This document shows, piece by piece, positions 1-9,102 of a DNA stretch of 64,000 nt (the stretch's first letter is position 1; each line of letters begins with the position of its first letter). Position numbers and translations under genes: made by a program. Location: positions 1 through 64,000 of the forward strand of contig CAWIJO010000020.1 of the NCBI GenBank assembly GCA_963836355.1, in the 5' to 3' direction. A model generated the notes under the pieces. That model saw nothing but the letters and a program-made list of their open reading frames with translations, was not told the DNA's origin and did not search any database. Source of the DNA: Palsa-506 sp963836355. Its GTDB lineage: Bacteria > Actinomycetota > Actinomycetes > Streptosporangiales > Streptosporangiaceae.

Positions 1-430
1 TCTGGCTTTTGAGGCCCAGCAGGAGCCTGTCGTTAATGTCGGACAGGTCATAGACGCCATCATTGTCGATGACCAGGGTGGCGGTCAGGCGGGCCAGCTC
101 CAGCAGGCGGGCCAGGTCCGCGTTGGAGCGGGCAAGGCGGGAGACCTCGAGCCCGAACACCGCCCCGGCCTCGCCCAGGCACACGCGGGCGACCAGCTGC
201 TTGAACCCGTCCCGGCGGGTGGCGCTGCGCCCGGACAGGCCCAGGTCGGCGTCGATCACCTTGATGCCGGCGGCGGCCCAGCCCAGCCGGGCTGCCTGGC
301 CGGCCAGGTCGTACTGGCGCAGCGTGGACTCGGTGTGCTCGCGGACCTGCATCAAGGTGGACTGGCGGACATACACGATCGCGGTGCGCTCCAGGTGGGC
401 GCGGGTCACCTTCGACTCGCCGCGGATCAC
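1..430 (-). CDS. Serine recombinase (resolvase family), 3' end outside window
   Basis: Read on the minus strand from a GTG at 430 and running off the left edge, this encodes the N-terminal catalytic domain of a large serine recombinase. The stretch AIVYVRQSTLMQVREHTEST carries the nucleophile Ser in the YVRQS motif, followed by a GxSGR-type segment (DLGLSGRSATRRDGF) and a LEVSRLARS segment, the expected order for the resolvase fold. A GGAGG lies 9 nt before the GTG. An ATG at 578, just after the DUF6788 stop, opens a frame that would join the recombinase if one G near 432 were removed, so the true start may be 578 with a frameshift. It sits in tandem downstream of DUF5372 and DUF6788 genes, a set found together on actinobacterial mobile elements. 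Family call is secure; integrity is unknown. Confidence 0.8.
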   Translation of the reverse strand, partial: MIRGESKVTRAHLERTAIVYVRQSTLMQVREHTESTLRQYDLAGQAARLGWAAAGIKVIDADLGLSGRSATRRDGFKQLVARVCLGEAGAVFGLEVSRLARSNADLARLLELARLTATLVIDNDGVYDLSDINDRLLLGLKSQ

Positions 431-581
431 CGCCGCTGACCTCCATCGCGGGCTGGCTGGCGGCTGTGAGCGCGCCGCCGGCGAGCGCGGACTCGGCCAT
501 GTTGGCCAGCGGCGCGACCATCTCCGCCCACGTGCCAGCGGCCGCCGGGGACGGCGCGGGCGCGCAGGCGGGAGGCATCGG

Positions 582-920
582 CTAGTCCAGCTCCCGCCGG
601 GACAGCAGCTCCAGGTTGACCGCCGAGATCTTCTCCAGCGTCTCCTGCAGCCGTTTCGAGATCTCCAGGTGGGCACGGACCGCGTCCGCCAGTACCGCCG
701 GCACATAGATCATGCGGCCCGCGACCGACAGGTACGCATACGGCCCGTGCAGCTCGCCTCGCGCGCACCGGCACCCCTCCTTCCCGCAGCGGCGCCGCTG
801 CTCGACCAGCGAGCCTGCCAGGAACGCCGCCGCCTGCGGCAGTCCCGCGACCAGCCGGTCCCGCCGCTGGCGCAGCTCCGCCGCGGACAGCGCCGCCAGA
901 TCGTTCCTGTGTGTATTCAT
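582..920 (-). CDS. DUF6788 family protein
   Basis: A small protein of about 112 residues. The N-terminal part looks helical (LAALSAAELRQRRDRLVAG). The middle has a Cys-containing basic segment, RRRCGKEGCRCARGELHGPY, then the strand-rich PYAYLSVAGRMIYVP, and the C-terminus is helical. This Cys and Gly-Pro-Tyr pattern is typical of DUF6788 proteins, which occur next to recombinases and transposases; their role is not known. GTG 923 and ATG 920 are both possible starts; ATG is chosen. It lies between the DUF5372 gene and the serine recombinase on the same strand, so it is probably part of the same mobile module, possibly as an accessory to recombination or its control. The function is inferred from context only. 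Confidence 0.65.
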   Translation of the reverse strand: MNTHRNDLAALSAAELRQRRDRLVAGLPQAAAFLAGSLVEQRRRCGKEGCRCARGELHGPYAYLSVAGRMIYVPAVLADAVRAHLEISKRLQETLEKISAVNLELLSRRELD

Positions 921-962
921 CACACAAGATATTCCCAGCTGAGAGAGCCCGGGTCAACGACC

Positions 963-1262
963 TCACCCCTCGTGCCGCGGCTCGATGGCCGAGATCACCC
1001 CGGCCAGATCGATCAGGACCTCATAAGTCAGCGGCGCAGCCGCCGCCGCGGGACCACGGTCGGTCCAGGCCAGCGGCACCATCAGCGAGCCCAGCGGCCC
1101 GCCCTCACAGCTGACCGCCAGCCCGCCAGCCAGCTTCCGCTCGAACAGCACCCGCAGCCGCCGCCCCGCCAGCGGATGGAACGGATGGGTGACCGTGACG
1201 AAAGATTCCGAAACCTCAGCAGACGAGCGCGACCCCGCAGTATGCGGTGCCCGTCGGCACAC
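963..1262 (-). CDS. DUF5372 family protein, 5' end altered by the adjoining intron fragment
   Basis: The recognisable part begins at about 1207 with FVTVTHPFHPLAGRRLRVL and continues through VPLAWTDRG, the sequence pattern of DUF5372. This family is commonly found in the same mobile modules as DUF6788 proteins and serine recombinases. The last residues end in a helical IDLAGVISAIEPRHEG. The frame is open upstream to 1262, but the first 18 or so residues (MCRRAPHTAGSRSSAEVSE) do not resemble the family. They sit at the point where the group II intron reverse transcriptase breaks off, so the native start was probably lost or moved. Translation from a downstream GTG is possible. The function is unknown; a role linked to the recombinase is inferred from gene order. 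Confidence 0.55.
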   Translation of the reverse strand: MCRRAPHTAGSRSSAEVSESFVTVTHPFHPLAGRRLRVLFERKLAGGLAVSCEGGPLGSLMVPLAWTDRGPAAAAAPLTYEVLIDLAGVISAIEPRHEG

Positions 1263-1512
1263 CTAAAACCCGGATCCCCGCGCCATGATCCTTCGGTATC
1301 TCCACCGCCCGCACCGGACCGGGCATGTAGCTGCCAGCGCTCATCCTGTTCCAGACCTTGTAGAGGTTGTTGATCTCGTCGGCCTTGAACCGGCTGATGC
1401 TCACAGCGTCCGCGCCCGGCGCGCCGCCGTTGGCCTGAACCTTCTCCCACGCCCCGGCGATGAGGCGCTTCGAAATGTCAAACGACTTTGCCTTCGGCTG
1501 TGACCGGTCCAT
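1250..1512 (-). pseudogene. Group II intron reverse transcriptase/maturase, N-terminal fragment
   Basis: The frame opens at ATG 1512 with MDRSQPKAKSFDISKRLIAG and continues through a segment around GGAPGADAVSISRFKAD and SYMPGPVRAVEIPKDHGAG to RVLGVPT. This is the conserved RT-0/RT-1 start of LtrA-like intron proteins. After GVPT the family sequence (normally VADR and so on) is replaced by an unrelated tail ending at a stop at 1216. Only about 85 of an expected 400-500 residues remain. The catalytic YADD block, the maturase X domain and any endonuclease domain are absent. It is therefore a dead remnant marking an old intron insertion and later deletion or recombination. Confidence 0.8.
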
Positions 1513-2128
1513 CAGCTCCTGCCCTTACGGGGTGACATCAGGCCGGCCGGCCTGCACGGCCCCTTCGCTCCAGCCCCATTACAGGGCCTTCATCACTACT
1601 ACGGGCCGTCCCGTCCCTGTGCCTCGCGGTACGCTGCCCCTCGCGGTTTCCGCCACTTGGGGTCCTCCCTCTCGGGGCCAGCGGGCAGACATCACCCATC
1701 TAGACTGGCCGACGGTATCGAGACGACAGGTTCTCCTGTTCCATGCCAGCGCCTGCGACGAGCTCACGCCACCTTTACACCGGGCACCACCAGGGCCACA
1801 CGCAGGCCGCTCCCTGGCTGAGGGCACACCCAGCGGGCGTGCCTTTGTCCCCGGGACGAGTCCCGATCCGGGTTTCGATGCCGATTTGATGTCTTTCGAT
1901 GCGTCAGCAGTGGTTCACACATGTTCGTCTTCTCGTCGCACACCTGACCCGGTCTTGCCGGGCCTTTCCCCGGAACGCTCACCACGACGGCTCTTTACCG
2001 CCGCAGCTTCCGGTGGTTTGGGCTCTCCGCCTGCACGGCGAGCCCGGAGGGCCGACCTCCATCACTGGCACAGCACGGTTCGTGCTGGTGACCTTCTACA
2101 TCACCATCAGTCTCCTTCCAGGACACAC
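1255..2128 (-). mobile_element. Group II intron, 5' fragment
   Basis: On the minus strand the region from about 2128 begins GTGTGTCCTGGAAGGAG, a GUGYG-type 5' splice boundary. About 620 nt of non-coding sequence follows, with the character of group II intron domains I to III (for example GTGCGACGAGAAGACGAAC near 1940). Next comes the start of an intron-encoded reverse transcriptase at 1512. The intron stops abruptly near 1255, inside the reverse transcriptase, where the sequence changes to the DUF5372 side. Domains IV (most), V and VI are missing, so it cannot splice or move by itself. The exact 5' boundary is inferred from the GUGYG rule and was not checked against an empty site. Confidence 0.7.
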
Positions 2129-2220
2129 GGACTCCTGACATAGCGGCCGGCGTTCCGCTGGGATTGCCGGGCTGATCTGCGTTTTCCGCGTGTCGTTCCC
2201 GTTCCGCAGGCCCGATGTGT

Positions 2221-2245
2221 GAGAAAATTATCGCAAGAATTTCTC
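2221..2245. repeat. Short inverted repeat between intron fragment and transposase pseudogene
   Basis: GAGAAAATT and AATTTCTC face each other across an 8-nt spacer just upstream of the decayed transposase gene at 2262. It is AT-rich compared with its surroundings. It could be part of the left end of the element or a hairpin. No matching copy was found near 4545-4640. Confidence 0.35.
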
Positions 2246-2261
2246 CGGGTCAGGGAGGTGG

Positions 2262-4544
2262 ATGATGGGCCGCATGCTCACTCAGCCGGTGCTGCCGCTG
2301 CTGCCGGGCGGGGCGGCGGAGATCGGCCCGGGCGTCGGGCTGGTGACTGGCCCGGGCGGCGGCGGCCTGGTGACGGTGCACGGGCCAGTCACCAGCCCGA
2401 CGCGTGGGACGGCGGGGATGAGGCGGGTCGGCGGCTGGCTGCGGTGCAGCTGGTGCGGCTGCGCGCGGCCAGCCAGGGGCAGGTCGCGGAGGGGTTCGGG
2501 GTGGATCCGGCGACGGTGTGGCGGTGGGAGCGGGCGCTGGGATCGGGCGGGGTGGCCGGGCTGGTCCCGGCCGGCGGGGGCCGAAGGGCGCGTCGAAGCT
2601 GACGCCGGAGCTGGCGGCCCGGATCGGCGAGCTGGACGCCGCCGGGCATACGCTGCGGCAGATCGCGGCGGAGGCCGGGGTGTCGACGTTCACCGTCCGC
2701 AACGCGCTCGGCCGGGTCGGGTCCGTGAGCCAGGTCCCGGCTGCCGGGGACGGTGACAGCAGCCGGGACGGCGCGGCTGACCGGCGCGGCGGCGCCAGCG
2801 GCGGGGAGCTGCCGGTGCTGCCGGACCCGGTGGCCCGCGACGGTGAGCGGGCGCTGGCCCGGTGGGGGCTGCTGGGCGAGGGCGCCTGCCCGGTGTTCAC
2901 GCCGGGTGCCCGGTATCCGCTGGCCGGGCTGCTGCTGGCCCTGCCGCCGCTGGCGGAAACCGGCCTGCTGGATTGCGCCCGGGAGGTCTACGGGCGGCTG
3001 CGGAACGGGTACTACGGGCTGGCCGCGACGCTGCTGACCCTGGTGTTCCTAGCCCTGGCCGGGGAGCCCCGCGCCGAGGGCGCGACCCGGATCGGCCCGG
3101 GCGCGCTGGGCCGGGCGCTGGGCCTGGACCGGGCGCCGGAGGTCAAGACGATCCGCCGCAAGCTCGCCGAGCTGGCCGCCGCCGGCAAGGCGGCGGACCT
3201 GGTCATGGCGCTGGCCCGCCTGCACGCCGCCGCCCGCCCGGATGCCCTTGGCTTCCTCTACGTGGACGGGCACGCCCGCGCCTGCTACGGCACCCGGAGG
3301 GTCCAGAAGACCCACATCGCCAGGCTGAAATTCCCCGCCCCGGCCACGGAGGAGACCTGGGTCACCGGCCAGGACGGCGAACCGGTGTTCATGGTCGTCG
3401 CCGAGCCGTCCGAATCGCTGGCCGGCGAGCTGAAGCGGCTGCTCCCGGACCTGCGGCAGGTGGCGGGCCAGGGACGGCGGGTGACGGTCTGCTTCGACCG
3501 GGGCGGCTGGTCCCCGGCCTGTTCGCCGACATCGCCGGCGCCGGGTTCGACCTGCTCACCTGGCGCAAGGGGCCAGCCCCGGACCTGCCCGCCACCGGGT
3601 TCACCGCCATCACCTGCACTGATGACCGGGGCCGGGAGCACGAATACGACCTGGCCGGCACAACGGTCACGCTGGACATCAGCGGCGGGCCGCGCAAGGG
3701 CCAGAAGGTGAGCCTGCGGCAGGTCACCCGCCGGGTCCCCGCCAAAGGCGGCGGAATCCGCCATATTGACGCGCTGACCTCCCGGCGGGACCTGACGGCC
3801 GGGGAAGTGTGCTGGCGCATGTCGTCACGATGGCGGGAGGAGAACTACTTCCGCTACGCCCGCACCAGGTTCGCCCTCGACGCCCTCGACTCCCACGCCG
3901 CCGCGCCCGATGACCCGGACCGGCTGGTCCCGAACCCGGCGAAGAAGGCCGCCGCCAGCCAGGTTCGCAGAGCAGGGACCCTTGCCGAAACCGCCGAAGC
4001 CGCCCGCGACGCCAGGCTCCTCGAACTGCGCAGCCCCGCCCCCGGGCAGCCGTCCCTGATCACCAGCCAGATCCTCAACCAGATCAACGCGCCGGCCGAA
4101 GCAGCCTGGCGGGAACTGGAAGAAGCCGAGAACGCGGCAGCAGCAGTCCCGGCCCGGATCCGCCTCGGCGACATCGCCCCGGACATGGCCCGGCTGGAGA
4201 CCGAGGTCAAGCAGATCACCCACGCGATCCGGATGGCCGCATACAACTCCGAAACCGCCCTGGCCCGCGCCCTGAACGGACACTACGCCCGCGCCGGAGA
4301 CGAGGCATACGCCCTCATCCGCGAAGCCCTGCTCACCTCCGGCGACATCATCCCCGCCAGCGGCGAACTGCTCATCCGGCTCGACCCGCTCACCGCCCCG
4401 CGTCGGACCCAGGCCCTCGCCGCCCTCTGCGACCAGCTCAGCCAGGCCCACGCCCGCTACCCCGGCACCGACCTCATCCTGCGCTACGAAGCCAAACCCC
4501 ACCCCGGCACCGCATGGGCTTTCTCCCTATGTCAGGAGTCCTGA
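2262..4544 (+). pseudogene. Large transposase, broken by three frameshifts
   Basis: The protein is read in three frames in turn. It starts at ATG 2262 (MMGRMLTQPVLPLLPGG), moves to a second frame near 2390-2400 (RLAAVQLVRLRAASQGQVAE, a helix-turn-helix with FGVDPATVWRWERAL), to a third near 2580 (KLTPELAARIGELDAAGHTL, a second HTH), and back near 3510 (LVPGLFADIAGAGFDLLTWR). The central part has a DDE-like strand, GFLYVDGHARACYGTRR, followed by KTHIARLKF and a Trp-rich VNDR-like segment. The C-terminal third has SSRWREENYFRYAR and a long helical tail. This layout matches large HTH-containing insertion-sequence transposases of actinomycetes, but I cannot assign the IS family. With three indels it cannot be active. 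Terminal repeats were not identified. Confidence 0.7.
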
Positions 4545-4640
4545 GCTCGTGACGATATTCCCCGAGGAACTCCACGACAAGGGGCGTGCGGTCAGGCGGC
4601 TATCCGCGCATGCGCGGCAATAACAATACGTGATCGGCTG

Positions 4641-6097
4641 ATGACAGATAGCATCACCGTCGTGAGCGTCACCCTGGCGGCGAGGACGCCGGTGAGAGCG
4701 GTGACCGGCGGCTATCGCGGGACGCTGTGGTGGTCGCGCATCACCTGCCTGGCGGCGTTCGGGCCCTACGTATCCGGGCACGCGCGGACTGAGCAGATCG
4801 TCGTATTCGCGTCCTGCGCCTGGGTTCTAGTCACCGGGTGGGAGCGGATTCTCAGGGCCCGGGTGCTCGCTCAGATGCCGGTGATGGTCCTCTGGGCCGG
4901 CACGTACGCCGTCATGCTGATCGCGTCCATTTCGCGGCCCGTGGACCTGGGGTTCTACGGGGCGCAGCCTGCCTCGCACGCGCTGTCTTTCATGCTGCTG
5001 CCGCTCGCACTGATGGTGGTGACGTGGTACTGGGCGCTCAGCGCGCCGGCGGCGGCGCTGATCAGGGCGGTCACCAAGGTATTGGTGGCTGCGATGATCG
5101 TCAATGCCGTGATCGCAGCGGCGCAGTTCTTGACCGGGAAAGCCGCTGTCGTCGAGCTTCCTGCCGCGTTTCTGGGATAGTGACCCGTTAGCGGGGTGGT
5201 GGCGTCACTGGCAGCGGGTGATTTCAGGTACAGCGGGATCTTCAACCAGCCGGCCGAGGCGGGTATCGCGTACGGGCTGGCGCTGTTCTGCCTTATCTGG
5301 CTGGCGCAGCGCAAAGTGATGCATCCGGTGCCGGCCGCCCTGTGCGCCATGGTGCTGACCGCAGGCGGTGTGCTGACGCTCTCGAAGGTATTCCTGCTCG
5401 GCGGCGTTCCGCTCGCGGGACTGGCCGCCCTGGTGGCGCCGCGTAGCCGCATCCGGGTTCTGGCTGCCCTCGCCGTGATGGTTTCCGGCGCGCGGCTTGC
5501 CGCCGCCTGCTGCCGTCGTGGCCGGGCACCGTCTCCCTGTCGGGCCTGCTCCACCCGGCGTCCCTGGCGGGCACTTACAGCGCGGGCCGCTACGGCGGCG
5601 GCGGCACCCTCGTCCCGCTCGTGGCGGACATCCTGCGTTCCAGTCCGTGGTGCGGTTTCGGGGCGGGCGGCCTGGCTAGGGCGTATGACTCGCTATGGGT
5701 CGAGACGCTGGCAATCTCGGGTGTCCTGGGCGCGGTCATGATGGCCCTGGTGCTGGTAGTCCTGGCGTGCCGGTGGCTTCACCTGCGCTCAGTGCTGGGG
5801 CGGCCTGAGTGGCGGCTGGCGGGAGCCACGCTCGCGCTCGCCGCCGGGGCGTCGCTGGGGCTGCCGTCGCTGACGGCTAACCGCGCATGCACCATGTTGT
5901 GGCTGATCCTCGGCGTCCTGGTATCCGGGCAGCCAGGCGGCCCGGATAACGGGCCGCTGCCGGAACCCGCCAGCAGCCGTCTGGCTGGCCTTCAGCGCGC
6001 TAAATGCGTGATGGCCCGCTTGCGCCGGGGTCGGGCACGCAGGCGGGTGGTCATGCAAGTCACCGGCGGCCCGTTGGAGGCTTGTGACCGCCGATGA
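4641..6097 (+). pseudogene. O-antigen ligase/polymerase-like membrane protein, broken
   Basis: Two collinear frames carry a polytopic membrane protein. From ATG 4641 there are several hydrophobic segments and then FLTGKAAVVELPAAFLG, which runs into TAG and TGA at 5178-5183. The same frame resumes with VVASLAAGDFRYSGIFNQPA, a segment typical of Wzy/WaaL-type proteins where a luminal loop follows a membrane helix. Near 5500 a one-base shift moves the sequence into the frame of LLHPASLAGTYSAGRYGGGG and ILRSSPWCGFGAGGLA, ending in more helices and a basic tail at 6097. Homologues join or polymerise lipid-linked glycans outside the membrane. The stop pair plus frameshift make it a pseudogene. It fits the decayed exopolysaccharide genes to its right. 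Confidence 0.7.
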
Positions 6098-6157
6098 TCA
6101 CCACGACCTGGCGCCCGCAGTCGGAGTGCTCCGTCGGCCATGTTGTTCCGCTGGCCG

Positions 6158-6371
6158 CTACCCGGTGCCGCGGTCCCCGGCAGCCTCCAGCTTCGCGGCC
6201 AGCCCGGCGAGGCTGTGGTCAGCGAGGATGTGCAGGCTGGTGATTGTCGGCGCTGCACCGCGGTCCAGACGCCTACCTGTTCGTCTAACTGAACCTGCCA
6301 GGCGTCGCCATACTCGCCGAGCACAGCTAGTGCGGGGCTTGCGGGGGCACGTGGGCCTCAGAGTCGGTCAT
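6158..6371 (-). pseudogene. Small conserved hypothetical protein, frameshifted
   Basis: Starting at ATG 6371 on the minus strand the peptide reads MTDSEAHVPPQAPH and hits a stop. One base over, it continues ALAVLGEYGDAWQVQLDEQ and VGVWTAVQRR, and after a further shift ITSLHILADHSLAGLAAKLE, ending at a TAG at 6158-6160. The three pieces make a coherent protein of about 70 residues of the kind that sits divergently to GntR regulators in actinomycetes. The function is unknown. Two frameshifts mean it is not translated intact. It shares a 77-bp intergenic region with the GntR pseudogene. Confidence 0.5.
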
Positions 6372-6388
6372 AACACCAGCGTGTCATA

Positions 6389-6442
6389 GCACGTTACCGC
6401 ACGCTCTGACGGTTAGGCGCATGTCACCACAAGGTAACGTGC
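6389..6442. promoter_or_regulatory. Inverted repeat, possible GntR operator
   Basis: GCACGTTACC at 6389-6398 and its exact reverse complement GGTAACGTGC at 6433-6442 flank a 34-bp spacer. They lie between the divergent hypothetical pseudogene and the GntR pseudogene. Position and symmetry suggest an old regulator binding region; binding is inferred. Confidence 0.4.
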
Positions 6443-6447
6443 GCTGC

Positions 6448-6690
6448 ATGGTCATCCGGGAGAGCCCCCGTGCCGCCATGGGCGCAGGTCACGGCCATAA
6501 TCCGGCAGAGGATCGTGTCCGGGAGTTGCCGCCGGGGTCGCTGGTGCCGTCGATCGTCGCGCTTCACCAGGAGTTCGGGATCGCTAAGACGACTGCCCGG
6601 AAGGTGATCGCCGCTCTGCGGGATGAGGGCCTCGTGACGACTACGCCCGGCTGGGGGATCGTTCGTCGTGGACCGCTCGAGCTGATCTTC
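6448..6690 (+). pseudogene. GntR-family transcriptional regulator, frameshifted
   Basis: The winged-helix domain is clear: ELPPGSLVPSIVALHQEFGI, then AKTTARKVIAALRDEGLVTT and a wing ending PGWGIV. Upstream, the expected VPPWAQVTAIIRQRIVSG lies in another frame. It connects to the start MVIRESP (ATG 6448) only if one C is removed from a C run near 6472, and back to ELPPGS only if one G is restored near 6520. The two shifts offset each other, leaving a scrambled 15-20 residue segment, so the protein might still fold partly, but the first helix is lost. Downstream, the frame runs into the IS630 remnant near 6690. Small GntR proteins of this kind often control adjacent plasmid or mobile genes. 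Confidence 0.55.
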
Positions 6691-6716
6691 ACCGCGGTCA
6701 GGCCCGAACGGGCAGG

Positions 6717-7280
6717 GTGCTGTGCGCGGACGAGAAATCAGGCATGCAAGCCCTGGACCGGTCCCACCCGGTACTGCCGATGATGCCCGGCATGCCAGAA
6801 CGGCGCACCCACGACTACGCCCGGCATGGCGTGACCAGCCTGTTCGCCGCGTCCAGCATCGCCGACGGCACCGTGATCTCCGAACTCCACCACCAGCACC
6901 GCGCGATGGAGTTCAAGAAGTTCCTCGTAGCGATCGACAAGGCCGTGCCCGCCGGGCTCGGCGTGCACCTGGTCTGTGACAACCTCGCCACCCGCAAGAC
7001 CCCGGCAATACGCGATTGGCTCGCCCGGCATCCGCGATTCCGCATGCACTTCACCCCGACCGGATCGTCGTGGATCAACCAGGTACTGGTTCGGGCCCTC
7101 ACCGACCAGATGATCCGCCGCGGCGTGCACAAAAGCGTGCTGGCCCTGGAAAAAGACGTCCGGACCTGGATCGAGACCTGGAACGACGACCCGAGGCCGT
7201 TCATCTGGAAGAAGACTGCCGAGGAAATCCTCGACTCCCTCGCGAAATATATTGCACGGATTTCTGGCGGATCACACTAG
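6717..7280 (+). pseudogene. IS630-family transposase, C-terminal DDE domain without catalytic Glu
   Basis: The frame begins inside the protein at VLCADEKSGMQALDRSHPVL, with the first catalytic Asp in DEKS. It continues with ERRTHDYARHGVTSLFAA, the second Asp in HLVCDNLATRKTP, and FTPTGSSWINQV. In the family the next residues are ERWF, which hold the catalytic Glu of the DDE triad. Here the sequence reads NQVLVRALTDQM, consistent with a 6-nt in-frame loss that removes the Glu. The N-terminal helix-turn-helix half is absent. It ends ISGGSH with its stop inside the CTAG target of the IS701-type element. It is inactive for two independent reasons. Confidence 0.8.
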
Positions 7281-8788
7281 CGGTGGTTTGTTAATTCGGG
7301 AAGTAGAGGTCAGGCCGCGGCCTGCCCCGACCGCGTTGATCAGGGCTTGGAGTTCGGGGGCGGGGGTGCGTTGGACCAGGCCCGCCACCAGCGTTGCAGC
7401 GCGGTCCAGGGGGTGAGCCAGGCCCGGACGGCGCGGATCGCCTGGGGCCAGGCGGTGCCGGGGCGGTGGGGGCGCTTGGGCCCCCTCTCTCCGCGGCCGG
7501 GTCCTGGCCGCGGGGCCGCAGTACGTGCTGCGGCGGGTGGTCGAGCGAACCAGGCGTCCCAGCAGAACGAGAACGCGCAGGTGACCAGGGTCTGGTGGCG
7601 GCGGATGGCGGTGTCGGAGCGGACCTGGAAGTCGGCCCAGCCGAGTTCGTCCTTGACCTGCTTGTAGCTCTGCTCGATCCAGTGCCGGATGCCGTAGATC
7701 CGGACGACTTCGTGCAGGTCGGCGGCCGGGTGGGGGCTGTCGGCCTCGCGGGGGCCGCCGGGGCGGGGCAGGTCGGTGGCCAGGTACCAGGTGGCCTTGG
7801 CGGGCAGGGTGGCCGGGTCGGCGGTGGCCACGACCAGGCGGGTGTTGCCGTCGGGTCCCCACCAGCCGAGTGGGCGTCGGCGGCCCACCAGGTCTCGGTG
7901 TGCCCGTCGCGGAAGGTCCGGTCACCGGCGGCCAGTCGCCGGGATGGTCGGGTCCGTCCAGGCCAGGGCGCGGGCGGCGTCGACGGGGGTGTAGGCGTCC
8001 TTGCCGTAGGCCCAGGTGCCGTGGCGCGGTTTGAGGGCCATCACGAACGGCAGCCCGGCCTCGCGCGAGCTCTCCGCGGAAGCCGTCCTGGTCGCCGTAG
8101 GCGCAGTCGGCGGCCACGGCCCGGAACGCGACGCCCGCCGCCCGGGCCTGCGCGGCGAGTTCGGCGGCGATCTGCAGCTTGGTGCGGAACTCCGGATCGC
8201 TCTTGCCCTTCGGGAAGTGCTGGCCGGGGTGTAGGGCACCGCGTGCAGCGGGTAGTAGAGGCGCTCGTCGGCCCACAGCGTGGTCACCGTGACGATGCCG
8301 TTGTCGGTCTTGCCGTACCGGCCCAGCCACTGCCGGCCGACGTGCGCGGTCGCCGTGCCGTCCTTGCGGTCCCCCGAGTCGTCGATCACCAGCACCCCGC
8401 CGCCGTGCGGCGCGGTCGCCGGATCGGCCAGCAGCAGCTCCACCCTGCGGGCGTTGACCCGCTCAGGGTCCCAGCGGGACTCCGACAGGAAGAACTGCAG
8501 CCGCTGCACCGCCGCGATGCTGCGCCCCGGCCACCGGCTCCGCCCCGGCCAGGCGGTCAGCGTCTTGTTCCGGTCCCGCGGCGCCAGCAGCCCCGCCAGG
8601 TACTCCCGGAACCCCCGCCGCTGCGCCAGCGAGGAGAACAGGTCATCAAACCGGGCCGCGTAGGCTTCCAGCGGACCCGGCGCCGGCGGACACGGCCGAC
8701 GTCGCGTCATCACACACCCCAGGGCATTCTCGCGCCATTACCCCCGGCATACCGCAAGCCTGATCCGTAGTCAACAAACTACCGCTAG
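7277..8788. mobile_element. IS701-family element with CTAG target duplication
   Basis: The ends are imperfect inverted repeats: CGGTGGTTTGTTAA at 7281-7294 and, read inward from the right, CGGTAGTTTGTTGA ending at 8784. CTAG lies directly outside each end (7277-7280 and 8785-8788), matching the known CTAG-type target preference of IS701 elements. The interior codes for one IS701-type transposase on the minus strand, now frameshifted. The element is about 1.5 kb. It landed at the stop codon of an IS630-type transposase, giving a nested arrangement. Confidence 0.8.
7291..8713 (-). pseudogene. IS701-family transposase, several frameshifts
   Basis: From ATG 8713 the protein reads normally through YAARFDDLFSSLAQRRGF and VELLLADPATAPHGGGVLVI to DDSGDRKDGTATAHVGRQ, which has the first catalytic Asp. 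It shifts frame near 8225 (HFPKGKSDPEFRTKLQIAAE and AVAADCAYGDQDGFRGELA), shifts back near 8080 (GLPFVMALKPRHGTWAYGKD), and shifts twice more around 7900-7930 (RTFRDGHTETWWAADA, then LGWWGPDGNTRLVV). It continues through YGIRHWIEQSYKQVKDELGW, which carries the catalytic Glu helix. A last shift near 7360 leads to a natural-looking end LDLYFPN with TAA at 7291. Family and order are clear. With about five indels it is inactive unless these are sequencing errors. Confidence 0.8.
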
Positions 8789-8799
8789 TCTTAGATTCC

Positions 8800-9079
8800 T
8801 GTGCTAAGGGCATTGCCGCGGAGGGGCAGGAGGCGCGGCCGCGAAGTCCGCGGCACTGTCACCTGGTCGCCGATCCTGACTGCCTGGTCGACGAAACGTT
8901 CTTGCCAAGCGTGCAGCCGTTGCCGACGGCTGCGCCGACCGCAGCTGGCTGTGATGCCAGATCACGGGGCCGTCCCTGACAGCTGCGCCCGTCTCGACGA
9001 TGGCCGTCGAATGCACGAATGGCGGTTGGGGGGCCGTGCTCGGCCCGCTGTCAACGGACGGATCGCGCGCGGCTGGCAT
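8800..9079 (-). pseudogene. Left-handed beta-helix (hexapeptide) acetyltransferase, truncated and frameshifted
   Basis: From ATG 9079, within the end of the tyrosine phosphatase gene, the frame reads PFVHSTAIVETGAAVRDG and PVIWHHSQ. This is the opening of WlbB/WbbJ-like sugar N-acetyltransferases (usual form: FVHPTAIV, IWHFxHV). After one shift it continues VGAAVGNGCTLGKNV and after a second FVDQAVRIGDQVTV, all hexapeptide-repeat turns. The homology then ends near 8855, close to the IS remnants. Only about 60 of about 180 residues remain. It directly follows the phosphatase gene, so it once belonged to the same exopolysaccharide or nucleotide-sugar operon. Confidence 0.65.
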
Positions 9080-9102
9080 CGCGGTAGCGCGGGACGGCCG
9101 GG

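Noticed and set aside
63..1373. 436-codon plus-strand open frame across the recombinase module
   Set aside because: Low-complexity Arg/Pro/Ser sequence. The opposite strand carries the recognisable recombinase, DUF6788 and DUF5372.
6084..6389. Plus-strand open frame after the O-antigen-ligase pseudogene
   Set aside because: It is the shadow of the minus-strand pseudogene at 6158-6371.
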